Assembly (NCBI GenBank): GCA_002105175.1 | Contig: MCGE01000004.1 | Coordinates: forward strand, 1,550,001 to 1,614,000 | Reading direction: 5' to 3' | Source: Absidia repens | Lineage: Eukaryota; Mucoromycota; Mucoromycetes; Mucorales; Cunninghamellaceae | DNA: 64,000 bases | Shown: one piece after another, positions 10,237 to 22,346 of the stretch | Layout: each line of letters opens with the position of its first letter | Position numbering within the stretch: the stretch's first letter is position 1 | The notes under the pieces: model-generated | What the model was told of the DNA's origin: nothing | Database searches by the model: none | What the model saw: only the letters and a program-made list of their open reading frames with translations | Position numbers and translations under genes: made by a program

Positions 10237-11484
10237 ATGTCTTTAGAAACTGATCAAATCAGATTATCTATACAATTACAGCCTGAACTTGGCTGGACTA
10301 TCAAGGAAGAAAATGTTTATGGCCCTGGATCTGTTATTCAAGGTACCTTTGTATTTTTTATTGTATCCTCTTCTGGATAATTTGCTCATCTTTTTTTTTT
10401 TTTTTGAATAGGTCAAGTCAATTTAGAAATTCTTGATCCATCACTTATTGATAAAGCAGATCGTCTGCGGCTAATATTCCATGGTTCAGAAAGAACTCGC
10501 AACAAGGCAACAAAGCAAGGCATTCGACGAAGACAGTTCTTTGGCGCACAGCGTATTCTCTGGGAGAAAAAAAATTCGCCATTACCAATGCACACCAAAC
10601 ACAGTTATTCTTTTACACTCCAACTTCCTATGATTCAATTTCCACCCACTATTAATAGCGATCTATATCGATGTTATTTTATGACAACCGTCTTTTTAGA
10701 TCAATCTCCTTTTACATCAGATGATAGCAACTTGGCCATGGTGGATTTGGAGCTGACCTACATGCCTTTCATCGAAACTTGTCTTTTTAAAACACCGCTC
10801 ACAAAAACGATCACCAACAAATCCTCTGACAGCCACCGACCATACAATGCGTCACTGTCTACCAGTGCTTTGGATTACGTACCCGGTGATACCATTTCGA
10901 TGGGGTTAACTTTATCTTCACAGTCACCATTTATGGCCGTTCAAATGGATCTTTATCAAGTACTACTATGTTCAGAACAATCAAGTCAGCACCTGATATC
11001 TTCATTACAGCAACCTCTTTCAACCACATCATTATCAACGTCGCCATCGGCTATTACACAAATGAATCTTGTTTTAACTATCCCCATTGACACAACCCCT
11101 TCCTTCTCTTTCAGCGATATGGTCTCTGTGAGTTATAAGCTAGTCATTCGACTGAAGGAAAAGAAAAGCGGCATCACAGGTTTACTTTCTCCATCTCCGC
11201 CCACCATTTATAATTCATTCGAATTACCAATACGAATCGGCACACTTGGTTATGGTATCCGGGCATCATCTTCTATGGAAATCTATTCAATTTTTAAAAC
11301 AGCCTTTGATGCATCATCGGATCAGCGACCTCCACTCCCATTGCCTGCATTCATAAAAAATATCGAGTATGAAGAGTCTTTGCCCCTTTATCAATCCCAT
11401 CGGCTCCCCACGTATAATGACACTCTCTACAATGATAGCTATTCAATTTCAATTAGCGCCCCATCTCCTACCTCCTCATTCTAA
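10237..11484 (+). CDS. Alpha-arrestin-like protein 2
   Basis: Exons 10237-10342 and 10412-11484 encode 392 residues. It is a tandem paralogue of the upstream arrestin: the same first-exon layout (QLQPELGWTIKEENVYGPGS then VIQGQVNLEI), the same phase-1 intron at the same Gln-Gly codon, the same FTLQLPMIQFPPT segment, and the same C-terminal pair of LPxY motifs (LPLYQSHRLPTY). The N-terminal domain has a basic insertion (RNKATKQGIRRRQ) absent from paralogue 1. Likely role: adaptor linking cargo proteins to a HECT ubiquitin ligase. The start follows a TATA box; a poly(A) signal (AATAAAAG) is near 11558. Confidence 0.8.
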
Positions 11485-11737
11485 TAGAACACTATTTGAT
11501 TATTATACCTATCTTTTAGACTTTTACCTTTTTATACTATTCTCTTGTCCATATTTAATAAAAGTGTCACTTTTCTTTTGTTTAAATATTCAGGGGTAAA
11601 ACTCTTTTTTTTTTTTTTGGCTTTTGCGTACATTTAATTCCCGCTTTTTTTTTTTTTTTTTTTTTTTTTTTGTAGTTTTTTCAATTTTTTTTTTCTCTTT
11701 TCTTTTCTGTTGGTTTTTGTAAAATTCACATGATCAG
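11485..11737. other. Short spacer with poly(T) runs
   Basis: Contains the 3' end of the arrestin gene and a T-run of about 25 near 11645-11670. It probably carries the promoter of the transporter gene. Confidence 0.5.
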
Positions 11738-12236
11738 ATGGGGAAGAATTCACTTACCAACTTGAAAAGACGACATTACCTAGGTTTACTGACTCTTTTC
11801 CTGGTGGTGTTAATTTGGGTAGTAACATCATTTGTCACAAAGGTAAGAACGTATTACTGTCTTATCAATGAATATTCAGAAGCTGACCCTCTCTTTATCT
11901 TATTTTTTTTGCCATAGAGTGTATTTGGCGAGCAAAACTTTGAACGTCCTTTTTTTATTACATACTTCAACACATCAACTTTCTCGTTTTACCTGGTGCC
12001 ATTTTTGATATCACACATTCGGCAAACATACCAATCGCGAGCATCATTGCAAGCGTCAGCGTTGGCTGCCGAAACGTAGGTTTCTCCCTATGCCATCAAC
12101 AACAATGATATACTCACTCACTAATCTTTATTTACAAAGAGAATATGCCAATGACACTGAACGCTTATTAAACAATGATGGGGAACAAGACGACGATATG
12201 AACACAGTAAGCACAACACTACGGGAAGAGATATAG

Positions 12237-12271
<35 letters not shown>

Positions 12272-12532
12272 AATACTTCCCCAGCATATCTTTGATGATT
12301 GTATTCTAACTCTTTCTCTCTATTTTAGGCCGACCGATATGACAGCGATCACCATCTTATTGAAAATACTGGTGGTAGACGCGATATTACAGCTACTGAA
12401 AAAATTACGCTACGTGAAACGATTCAGCTCAGCGCCTGGTTTTGCATCCTTTGGTTCTTTGCCAATTATTGTACCAATGCTAGCCTGGCTTATACGACGG
12501 TTGGCAGCTCCACTATTCTATCATCAATGTCT

Positions 12533-12568
<36 letters not shown>

Positions 12569-13509
12569 AGGGGTTGAGTCTTTCTAAGGGAAACGTATAA
12601 TGATTGACGCGTTCTTGTATGGTATGTTTTTATAGGCTTATTTACGTTAGGATTCGGTGTGCTTTCTAAAGTAGAACAATTTAATTGGATTAAGCTGCTT
12701 GCTGTTGGTGTCAGGTAAAAGAGCATGAAAAAAAAAAAAAATAAGCTAAAGGGTCCTCAATGTTTGAAAAAAAAAGTTTTATTGGTGTAGTACTGGTGTC
12801 TTGGTCGGATCAATTGACAACCATGGCGACACACGATGTGCACAACAAACTGGTGGGGGATCTATTAGCATTGGCAGGAGCCATGTTTTATGGTATTTAT
12901 ACGGTTTTACTTAAACTTCGCATTGGGGAAGAATCAAGGATTGATATGCCCACCTTCTTTGGCTTTGTTGGCCTTTTTAACGTGGTGTTACTGTGGCCTT
13001 TCTTTTTTATTCTGCATTGGCTTGGCTTGGAGGCCTTTACACTTCCGTACAATTCCACACTCTGGTTGATGATCACTTTGAATGCCCTCATTGGTACCTT
13101 TTTGTAAGTGGGAAGAGGAAACAGGTTATTATGAAGACAGTACATTGATACGTTTATTATTCTTATTATTAGATCGGATTACCTATGGCTACTAGCAATG
13201 TTGATGACTTCACCTCTTATAGTGACGTTGGGAATTACTTTAACGGTAAAACAATCAAGGGTCAATAAAAAGAAAGGGTACAGCGAATGTTTATATGCTA
13301 TTTTTTTTTTCTAGGTTCCATTGGCATTGATTGGTGATGTCATATTGAAACACATTCTACCAGGTGTGCAATACATTGTTGGTGCTTGCTTCGTTGTCAC
13401 TGGATTTTTTGCGGTAAACTTTGGCTCCTTGCAAGATTATAATCAAGAAAGCAGTTCATCAAGCGAAGAAGAAACACACGAAATGATACCCCGGAATAGT
13501 TTTGAATAG
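11738..13509 (+). CDS. SLC35F/EamA-type solute transporter
   Basis: Eight exons: 11738-11842, 11918-12075, 12140-12206, 12329-12533, 12636-12714, 12777-13103, 13173-13245, 13315-13509; 402 residues. About ten hydrophobic helices are visible, beginning with YLGLLTLFLVVLIWVVTSF. A charged loop rich in Asp/Glu sits between helix 2 and helix 3, and the conserved FANYCTNASLAYTTVGSST element and LLALAGAMFYGIYTVLLK start the two EamA repeats. This matches the SLC35F5 group, which includes yeast vacuolar-membrane Thi74/YML018C. Substrate is not deducible. Two introns are odd: intron 4 begins GT followed by 31 A, and the acceptor of intron 5 follows an A-run. Intron 3 holds a (CA)15 repeat. Confidence 0.85.
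12238..12267. repeat. (CA)15 microsatellite in an intron
   Basis: A perfect CA run inside intron 3 of the SLC35F-type transporter gene. Confidence 0.9.
12536..12566. repeat. A31 homopolymer at a 5' splice site
   Basis: Thirty-one A residues start at intron position +3 of intron 4 of the transporter gene. Confidence 0.85.
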
Positions 13510-13816
13510 AGTCACTCATCACCCTCCCTTCTCTTCCATTATGCCTCCTGTAGCTTAGTAATATCCCCCAATATACTTTCATTACTCTAGACCCTCCTCA
13601 TTCTCCACAATCAATTCAATTACATGCACATTGTTAAAATATCAAATAAACATGTACTTAGTTTTTTAGAATAGAAAGTTTATTTGTGTGCCCTTCTTTT
13701 GTGCTCGAAATAAAACACCACCCTATCATTTTCCCTTTTATTCCTTACTTTCATATTTTCGCACGCCGCTTTTTTTTTTTTTTTTTTTTTGGCCCATTCA
13801 GTCGTTTCTTTTTTTT

Positions 13817-16482
13817 ATGGTTCCTCTATTCCACACTATGAAGCGATTTTCCAACAAATATGCCTCTTTAGTCACTTCTAGAACCAACATACCTATACTA
13901 CTACGACCATCACATTCAAGACATATTCCAGCAATTTATTCACCCTGCCGATCCCCTGTTTCTCGAAAATTCCTTTCAACTCTACACAACACCACCAACT
14001 TCTCGACCAATAGCAATTCCTCGTCCAACGATACAACTACCACGGATAAAGCACAGCAGCAACCAGCACTCAATGGCTTCAATGCCATCCACTACAAAAA
14101 GGTAAATGCAAACCAGTTGATGAGGGAGTCCTTGCGCTTCCTTCAATGAACTGACCATTCCGTTTGCTTTTTTTTTTCTAGACATTCAACAAACTACTGG
14201 TAGCCAATCGAGGGGAAATAGCTTGTCGAATCATCAAGACAGCGAAGAAAATGGGGATCCAAACGGTTGCGGTATATTCTGATTTGGATGTTTCTGCGGT
14301 ACATGTACAACTGGCCGATGAATCTGTTCGTATTGGAGCTGGTGAACCCAGCGCATCCTACCTTTCTATTGACCGCATTGTGGAAGCAGCAAAGGCGACG
14401 CATTGTGATGCAGTACATCCGGGGTATGGCTTTCTTAGCGAGAATCCGCTGTTTGTCGAAGCGTTGGACCGGGTTGGGATACGATTTGTGGGTCCGTCTG
14501 CATGGGCTATCGCTGCGATGGGCGACAAAATTCAAAGCAAGAAACTAGCGCAAGCCAGTGGTGTGAATGTGATTCCTGGGTTTCATGGACAAGTGCACAC
14601 CGTAGCTCAGGCCGTACAAGTGGCGCATGACATTGGCTATCCGGTGATGATCAAGGCGAGTGCGGGTGGTGGTGGCAAAGGGATGCGGATTGCTTGGACC
14701 GATCAGGAACTCAAGGAAGGGTATGTGCTGGCGCAACAAGAAAGCCGGTTTGCGTTTGGTGACGATCGTTTGTTGATTGAAAAGTACATTGAACAACCGC
14801 GACATATTGAAATCCAGGTGTTGGGCGACTCCCATGGCCATGCGATCTACTTACCGGAACGTGAATGCTCTATCCAGCGACGAAACCAAAAAGTCATTGA
14901 AGAATCACCCAGTGTCCATCTCGATGAGGCTACCCGGCAGGCAATGGGCGAACAGGCGGTCACTTTGGCAAAGCATGTCAACTACAACTCGGCAGGCACG
15001 GTGGAATTCTTGGTGGATGCGCAACGCAATTTTTACTTTTTGGAAATGAATACGCGGCTACAAGTAGAACACCCTGTTACGGAATACGTCACTGGGTTGG
15101 ATTTAGTTGAGCAGATGTTGTATTCGGCGGCTGGGTATCCTTTGGCTTTGGAACAGGCGGATGTCACCATGAACGGTTGGGCAATGGAGGCGCGGGTGTA
15201 TGCTGAAGATCCTGAAAAGTACTTGCCTTCGGTAGGACGATTGCTGACTTATCAAGAACCTTGGACAACAAATACCGACGAAAACTACAATATCGATGAG
15301 GAAGATGGAAAGCAACAGCAACAGCAGCAACGACGATGTGACTCTGGATTTACTGAAGGATCAACAATACACGTGGAGTACGACCCTTTGATTTGCAAAT
15401 TGGTGACTCATGGGAAAGATCGGCAAGAAGCAATGGACACTATGGTGCAAGCGTTGGATGAATACGTTATCAAGGGCGTCACACACAATATTCCTCTCTT
15501 ACGCGGTGTCGTGGTGCATCCTCGGTTTCAAAAAGGTCACTTCTCAACACACTTTTTGGCTGAAGAGTATCCTAACGGATTTCGACCTCCTAGGGTGGCA
15601 CCGAAAGATATGGAGCGCTTGGCCGCTGTTGTCTGTGGTATGTGGATAAAGAAAGAAGCGGCTTACTGGATCCAACAACAAAATATACGTCCTTCATCAT
15701 CATGGTGGGTGCATCTGACCGATGAACAAAATGAACAACTTACTGAAATTGAAGTGGAAATGGCAACGTTGGGACAAGGCAACTATAAGGTAATGTAGAG
15801 AAGAGCGACATTTTATTTATAATACATATAGATATAAAGTGGAACGGTACTGATTTATGTTTTGCCGTAGGTTATATCTCCAAGCCTCACTGGTGTATTT
15901 AACATGCAATGGCCACTGGATGGATTATTATCCCACACTTCTCTACCTGATGGATCTGCTATGGTGATTCAATATTTGGACGTGCTTGACTTTGGGTTCA
16001 GGGTCCAATATCATGGAAGCAAGGTAATGCAACGGAATCGGTTGATGGATCTGTGAAGCAAACAACAAAAAATGACAAGATATTTATTTAATATTTATAT
16101 ATCTTTCTAGTACAAAGTCGCAGTATTGAACGGAGAGCAGCAACGTCTCTCAAATCATATGAAAACGAAGAACAAAGAAGAAGAAAGTAAATGGGTCCAA
16201 AGTCCAATGCCAGGAAGAATCATCCGTGTAGCTGTCAAAGAAGGGGATCATGTAATTACACGAAGACAGGAACAAAACAATGATATTAAAATAGATGATC
16301 TAACGGGTGCAAATACGCTTTTCTAGGTTATTTTAGGGGAAGAATTAGCTGTGGTGGAAGCCATGAAAATGCAGAACGTCTTGCGCACCTCACGATCAGG
16401 AATTATCAAGAAAGTGTATGTGGACACTGGCAATGCTGTCAAATCTGGACAAATGCTGGTTGAATTCCAAGATGATGAATAG
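13817..16482 (+). CDS. PCCA: Propionyl-CoA carboxylase alpha subunit, mitochondrial
   Basis: Exons 13817-14101, 14182-15789, 15871-16023, 16111-16251, 16327-16482; 780 residues. The first ~95 residues are Arg/Ser-rich without acids, a mitochondrial presequence. The biotin carboxylase domain follows ([23 protein letters not shown]-grasp [38 protein letters not shown]), then the BT linker and a biotinyl domain with EAMKMQN, whose Lys carries biotin. It carboxylates propionyl-CoA to methylmalonyl-CoA with a beta subunit not in this window. [10 protein letters not shown] and the close match through the whole BC domain favour PCCA over methylcrotonyl- or acetyl-CoA carboxylase. A Gln-rich insertion (about residue 440) interrupts the BC C-terminal part. 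ATG 13838 is an alternative start. Poly(A) signals lie at about 16564-16575. Confidence 0.9.
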
Positions 16483-19218
16483 CTAGTTTAGATTAGATTT
16501 TAGTTTTTGTGATTTATGTAGTACTTTGCTTTGTATTATTATGTTGTATACCTCCTTTGATTTTAATAAATAAACGCACTGGCGCTCCGCTGGAACTTTG
16601 AAAGATCAAAAATTTACTATCTGTCAATGAGAAAGCGAACAGTTGAAGTGTGGGTTTTGATGGGATGGGATTAGACACAGAACCATTTCGCACTTTGGTG
16701 AACTGTCCTTTGATTCAGGATTTATTTATTTATTTTATTTGGGTTCACAATGTTTTTTTTCTATTATTATTATATCATGTGTAATGAAAATAATGAACGA
16801 TATATACACAGTGGGGTTCAATCTAATGGAGACTATATCATAGTATTTATAGCGGAAGTTAGACTTGGGGGAATGAGTTTGGTTGGCCTGGTGTAGCAAA
16901 AATAGCTTCACTGTTGATATCAAGTGATCTTGAATTTCAAATGAGTGACAAAGACTCTGAAGATAAAGCAATATAGTGTATGGTTTAGAACATGTAGTTG
17001 ATAGAATACTAATGAAACAACCGCAGTAAACGAGTTGCTCAATATGAGAAGGATCAAAGGGGAGTCAATGAGTCATATTTTATTGAAGCAAATGATCGGC
17101 ACAAACAAATGAGACGATGCTAACGAGAAGAATATATTAGAGGAATCTAATAGGTAATGTATAAGTGAGACTAACAGGGAAGATATGAAGATTGACTAAA
17201 AACTGACTTAAAAGGATGATTGTAACAAGGAATATGATACACAAGGCATGAAAGACACAAAAGAGATATGCTTTATTGAAGCATAACTTTGACTAATACA
17301 ATCAAAAAGGACAATGGAAAAACGGAACATATTGTGCAGGAAATGTGAGAGACTGCTGGGGCATTTTTCATTGAGAAAAGTAAAAAGAAACATATTTTAT
17401 TCAAATATAGATACAAACTATGGATAAACTAATACTAAACTAAATTAATGAAGGCTCCAACAAGCCAGCTGATAGTGGTTCTAAATCCTGAATCCAAAAT
17501 GAAAAGATTTCCTCATGCATCTTGTAATCCCTGAGCTGAAACCCCTTCTAAACTAGTCCTGCCATTAATTCAAGATCACCGTGATCTCAAAGATGTTCAA
17601 TGGTGAAAAAAAAAAAAAAAAAAAGGAAAGGAAAGAAAGTGGAAAATGAAAATAAGAAAATGGAGGAAAATAAAAAAATGCCTGGCGGGATTTGAAATGA
17701 TTACCCTCAGTGAATGTCTGAGCGATTATTCTTTTCGTCCTCATACCAAAATGGATATAAAAAAGGAAACATCTCCTTAAACGGTAAAAACTGACAGGAT
17801 CCGTCATTTTGAAAGGAAAATTGGTGTTCAGTATGGTGCTATAAGAGTTATAAACAGTTGTTCGCCTTTTTCCAAATGACTTTCTTACTTAAAAGGATCA
17901 CCACCTCTCTTTTGCAACCCATCACTTCTTGGTCCTGGATGACTTCATTATAATATGTAAATAATGAAAAAGTGCCTCATTTTGGTCATCATAATGAAAT
18001 TTCAGTACTTGAAACCTTTATTGGGAATCAATTTCGGAAGAAACCTGAATTGACTATCATACATATGATAGTTGTCTTGTTGACAACAAGGTGTCCAATA
18101 TACATCAATATTTTGTTTTTACATTAATGATACATATCATATGCAATTCACTTTGTCAATCACTGGACATGAAAAAAAAAAAAAAAAAAAAACAGAATAG
18201 AACCTCATAGGAGTCATCAATTGTTACTAAAAAGTCCCTGGGTTGGGGAGGCATACTTTAGGAGCTACCGATTATAAACATGTTTCTTTAGTCGAGCTCA
18301 ACCGAAATTTATGTGGACTCCGTTGATATTTATTTTTTGTCTACAGTATATTAAGAATTGACATGTAGTGCTATTGACAAACTCAATTGAAGTATTAATT
18401 TATCCTTAATGTTTCATACGATATATTAGACATAGAGAAGCTTATTTATAGTATATGGTCATGGCCATGATCTTGATAGTTTTCTCCTTTATCAAATCAT
18501 CCCCTCCTTTTTTCTTTTATTCTTTATTATTACTCTCGTATTTTTTTTATAAATTCAATAACGTGGCCCGTTTTTTATTTTTTAAAAATGTACAAAGTTT
18601 ACATCCTGACATTGATAAACTTTAAACCCTGGGTACTTGACTAAAAAAAGAAAGTGGAGGTAAATCGAATTTGAAATGCCGCTTCCCCCATTGTTTTTCT
18701 TCCAGTAAAACGATTGTATTGTTCATTTGCAACCTCCTATTACTTGTAAGAATATAAAGAGCACGCGGTTGCTATGATAAAGTACACGATTTTTCCAAAA
18801 AAAAAAAAAAGAAAAAAGGGAAGTAATCTCCTACAATGCCAGGGCATTATTGAGGAATACCATGCTGTCTACCATCCGTTTTTCACATTTGATAATAAAC
18901 ATGATTATTTCACTACAATAATCGCATTGAAAACCCTTTTTCTGAGGAGTAATACATCATATGACAAATAAAGGAGACAATGGGTACTATATATAATTTG
19001 TTATTACCATGAGGATCATGAATGTTAAAGAACCCTTCATTTTTCATGGTCATCATTCCCTAAATGGGTGACAGTTAATGCGACATTTCAAAGTCAGTTA
19101 AAAATTTCCTCAAAGCTGTTAACCTCCTTTTTTACACTGACTAAAAATATAATATAAAAAAGAGCGTATTTTCGAGTTTTCTTTTAAATATTATTATATA
19201 TTGTCAACATTAAATAAC
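16483..19218. other. Repeat-bearing intergenic stretch
   Basis: Contains repeat copy C (about 16735-17720). From 17720 to 19200 there is A+T-rich DNA with poly(A) runs and no convincing ORF. The last 80 bases are an AT-rich promoter region for the Myb-like gene. Confidence 0.6.
16735..17720 (-). repeat. Dispersed repeat, copy C
   Basis: Read on the minus strand it starts with TTTCAAATCCCGCC, a T-rich tract, then the core (GGGGTTTCAGCTCAGGG, GGATTACAAGATGCATG, AGCTGGCTTGTTGGAGCC) and at least three modules with TTGAATAAAATATG or CTTCAATAAA at about 17395, 17270 and 17085. It lies just downstream of the PCCA gene. Confidence 0.75.
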
Positions 19219-19920
19219 ATGGACTTAAAAAACCTGCTTTGTCATAAATCATCTACAATGATGACATCTGGACCCCAACCACAAACCATGTGTCCAGCCT
19301 CACCTGTATCATTATCTTTCGATAAATATAAGGGTACTTGGTCATCTGTTTCTTTTGAATCGCATGATAGTTGTCATTCCACTCCATCGCTATCATCTTG
19401 TTCTTCTACTTTCAGCTCACCTACGACAACGTATCTCCCCATCGCATCCAGTTACGGTCAAGAAGCCATTACCCCTGACTTCTCTAAACTAGGAAATACT
19501 ACATCTTTGACTCGGTGCGATTCTTCTTTGTCTTCATCTTCATCCTCATCTATCTCCTCCCCTTCTCCTCCTCAAACGCGTACACCTTGGACGCCATCCG
19601 AAGACTTTTTATTACAAAAAGGGTATTCTCAAGGTTTGTCATGGGCAATGATTTCATCTACCTATTTACCACATCGTTCTCGTGGATGTTGCTGGGGCCG
19701 ATTCAAAACTTTGCAAGCGAAACTTTCTGAGCGCCGAGAATGGTCCACTACTGAAGACAATTTATTGTTGGCGGCAATTAAAAAACAAGATCGACTCTTC
19801 AAACAAGCATGGAAAGCTGTGGCTCGCGAAATGGGGGATCGCTCCTGGAGAGAATGTGACGTGCGGTCTTCAAAATTAACAAGAACAATTCGAAAGCAAC
19901 AACGAAAGCAACCTTACTAA
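19219..19920 (+). CDS. Myb/SANT-like DNA-binding protein
   Basis: An intronless ORF of 233 residues from the first ATG. The N-terminal half is Ser/Thr/Pro-rich with runs of Ser. The C-terminal half has two Myb/SANT-like repeats with the spaced aromatic residues expected: repeat 1 around residues 124-165 (TPWTPSEDFLLQ, LSWAMISSTYL, CCWGRF) and repeat 2 around 173-220 (REWSTTEDNLLLAAIK, QAWKAVAREMG, WRECDVRSSKL), then a basic tail. This suggests a nuclear DNA-binding protein. It differs from classical R2R3 spacing, and I cannot name an orthologue. Confidence 0.7.
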   Translation: MDLKNLLCHKSSTMMTSGPQPQTMCPASPVSLSFDKYKGTWSSVSFESHDSCHSTPSLSSCSSTFSSPTTTYLPIASSYGQEAITPDFSKLGNTTSLTRCDSSLSSSSSSSISSPSPPQTRTPWTPSEDFLLQKGYSQGLSWAMISSTYLPHRSRGCCWGRFKTLQAKLSERREWSTTEDNLLLAAIKKQDRLFKQAWKAVAREMGDRSWRECDVRSSKLTRTIRKQQRKQPY

Positions 19921-22346
19921 ATTCAGTTCCTTTTTTTTCCATGCAAAGATCTTATCACCCCTCCTTTTTTTATAATTTTTCCATTCTTTACATCTGTACA
20001 ACCTCGATTCATTCTATTTTTGAATAATTCCCACTTTTAGATTAAATTTATGTTTATGAATACATACTCCCCAATTCCCACGTACTTTATACACTTTATA
20101 TTTACAGCAACACCTATTTATTCTACATTTATCTCAAAAATTTAATATATGGTCTCATTCATGTATATAAATATATATTTTTATAGATGCTCCAAAGTAT
20201 TAGATTTACTTCCGTTGCCTATATAAATTTTCCATTCTTAGATCATATAATAAATTAAACTTCGTTTCAATTATGCATGGGTCAGTTCATCAAAAACATA
20301 AAACATTTTGGGTATCATGGCAGAAAGTGCTACGGATATTTATTTTATTTGATAATAGAACGTGCTTAACCACGTCATATGATATCATATTAAAGGTGGA
20401 AAGAAACAGACGCTACGAGCTGAGATGTTTTTGGTTTTATAAGCAAAAACCTTGGTCATTTAAAAATGACCGTATTTGAGTGAGCAAAAACACTGCATAA
20501 TTAATAATGCCTGAATGTACATCGTCGATATATCTGAATCTATTCCATGAAAAATATGGATATTAATTCATATTTATCGTTTTCAAGAATAAAAATTCAG
20601 CTATACTGTTATACATTCAGATCCCTACCTAACTTGATAACAATACATTTGAATAAACGCTCAAAAATCAGTTTTCATTACACACTGTAAAGTATCCAAA
20701 CTGACCAAATCCTCGCAAAAGACCAAAAATCTAATTTCAAGTGCCGCTCACATGAATTTTATTTACTCTCAATTTTTAATTTTTCCGCCCTTTCTCTCTC
20801 TCTCTTTTTTTCTTTCCTTCATTTCTTTCCTTCATTTTTTCTTCATCATTCAACTTCTGTAGGGCAATTTTGAACTTAGATTAGTGTCAGGACTAGTTTA
20901 GAACGGGTTTTAGAACAGGGATTACAAGATGCATGGGGAAGCCCTTCCATTTTGGATCTAGAATATGAAGACACTATTAGTTGACTTTTTGGAGCCTTCA
21001 TTAGTTTAGTTTTTAATTTTATTTTGTCCCTAGTTTGTATCTTCCTCTGAATAAAATACGTCTTTTTTGGCTTGCTCCAATGAAAAAACGTCTCATTAGT
21101 GTCTTTCAGGGCTTATGCAATATATTCCTTCTGTGCCATCGTCTCGTTTGATCAATGTTGACTATGGTTATACTTTAGTAAAAGATACCCGTTTATTTTT
21201 CATGCCTTGCTTTGCGCATTATACTAGCTCTTAGTTTACAACTATCTCTAATGACTAGTATTGGCCATTCTTCAAATCTCACATCATGCTTCCTCATTTC
21301 CACGATTAAATAATATTTCATTCTAGTCATTTGTCACAATGAATCCCTTACCTTTAGTTTTAGTATCTACCAATATGCTTCAATAAATTATGCCTTTTTA
21401 TTAACCATTCTCTGACTTGTCATATACTAAAAATTGAAGCTATCATAGATGTGTTGTACGTGCCTGCAAAAAATTGCTTGTTACTTTTTCCGTTCTATCT
21501 TTCCCCCACCCGTTAAAGACTCTGATATTGGTTGGCAGTCTTAAATTACATACTATTAAAGAAGGCCAACTCTTGCCCAACATATAAACTAATCTAGATA
21601 ATTATGTGAGTATAGCTGCCATTAGAGAACATTTTTCACTGCCTTCTAGTTTATTATGAGACTGTGCCCCACCCCAGTGACCTAGTGAGTGATTGATAGT
21701 TTTAGGTCACTAAAACGTGGTTGTATTCCCACCCTCCCACTCATAACAATCGATTGACCTTTCTCTTCCACCGGACATACTATATATTCCCAACTCGATT
21801 TTTTCGTGTTTTTCTTGTGATATAATAAAAATAAATAGATAAATAAAGCCCAATTTGAAACCAGTTGACCCCAAAAAGGGACAATCAAGAAGTGCGAAGT
21901 GAGCTGGATATTTCTGATTCATCAAAAACCACACTTCAATAGCCTATAGATTAATCCTTCGCAAGTATGAGATTGTATTGAAATTGAATCATCTATGTTG
22001 CGACAGTTTTCTGTAATTCACAACATAGCACTCAATAACATAGCGTTTCAATTTATATTCCGAAAGACAGCTTCTTAGACCAACTAAAAAGCCAAAATAG
22101 CATCCACAAACAATGAGACGTAGAATAGTACAATAATAATAATAATACAAGACATATTTTATTCAATGGCTACATAATAATAATCTAGTTCGATATATAA
22201 TGATAAAGAATAGAGCTAAATGTATACAAAGGGTAGAAGATGTGAAGGCAATAAACTACATAAGACTATGTAAATACAATGACTGTCTAGAGAGGGGGGG
22301 GGAGTGTATTAAATATTTACAAAGAAAAAAAAATGGTGTCACAGTA
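19921..22346. other. Repeat-bearing intergenic stretch
   Basis: Holds the 3' region of the Myb-like gene, about 600 bases of featureless AT-rich DNA, repeat copy B (about 20735-21740) and the 3' flank of the START-protein gene. The latter includes a minus-strand GAATAAAATATGTC at about 22150-22163 that resembles the repeat's module. Confidence 0.6.
20735..21740 (+). repeat. Dispersed repeat, copy B
   Basis: Head TTTCAAGTGCCGCTCACATG, pyrimidine tract, then a core very close to copy A from 20876 (TTAGATTAGTGTCAGGACTA, GGGATTACAAGATGCATG, GGAGCCTTCATTAGTTTAG). Modules with GAATAAAATACGTC (about 21050) and CAATAAATTATGCC (about 21380) follow. The distal end carries CAGTGACCTAGTGAGTGATT. Confidence 0.8.
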
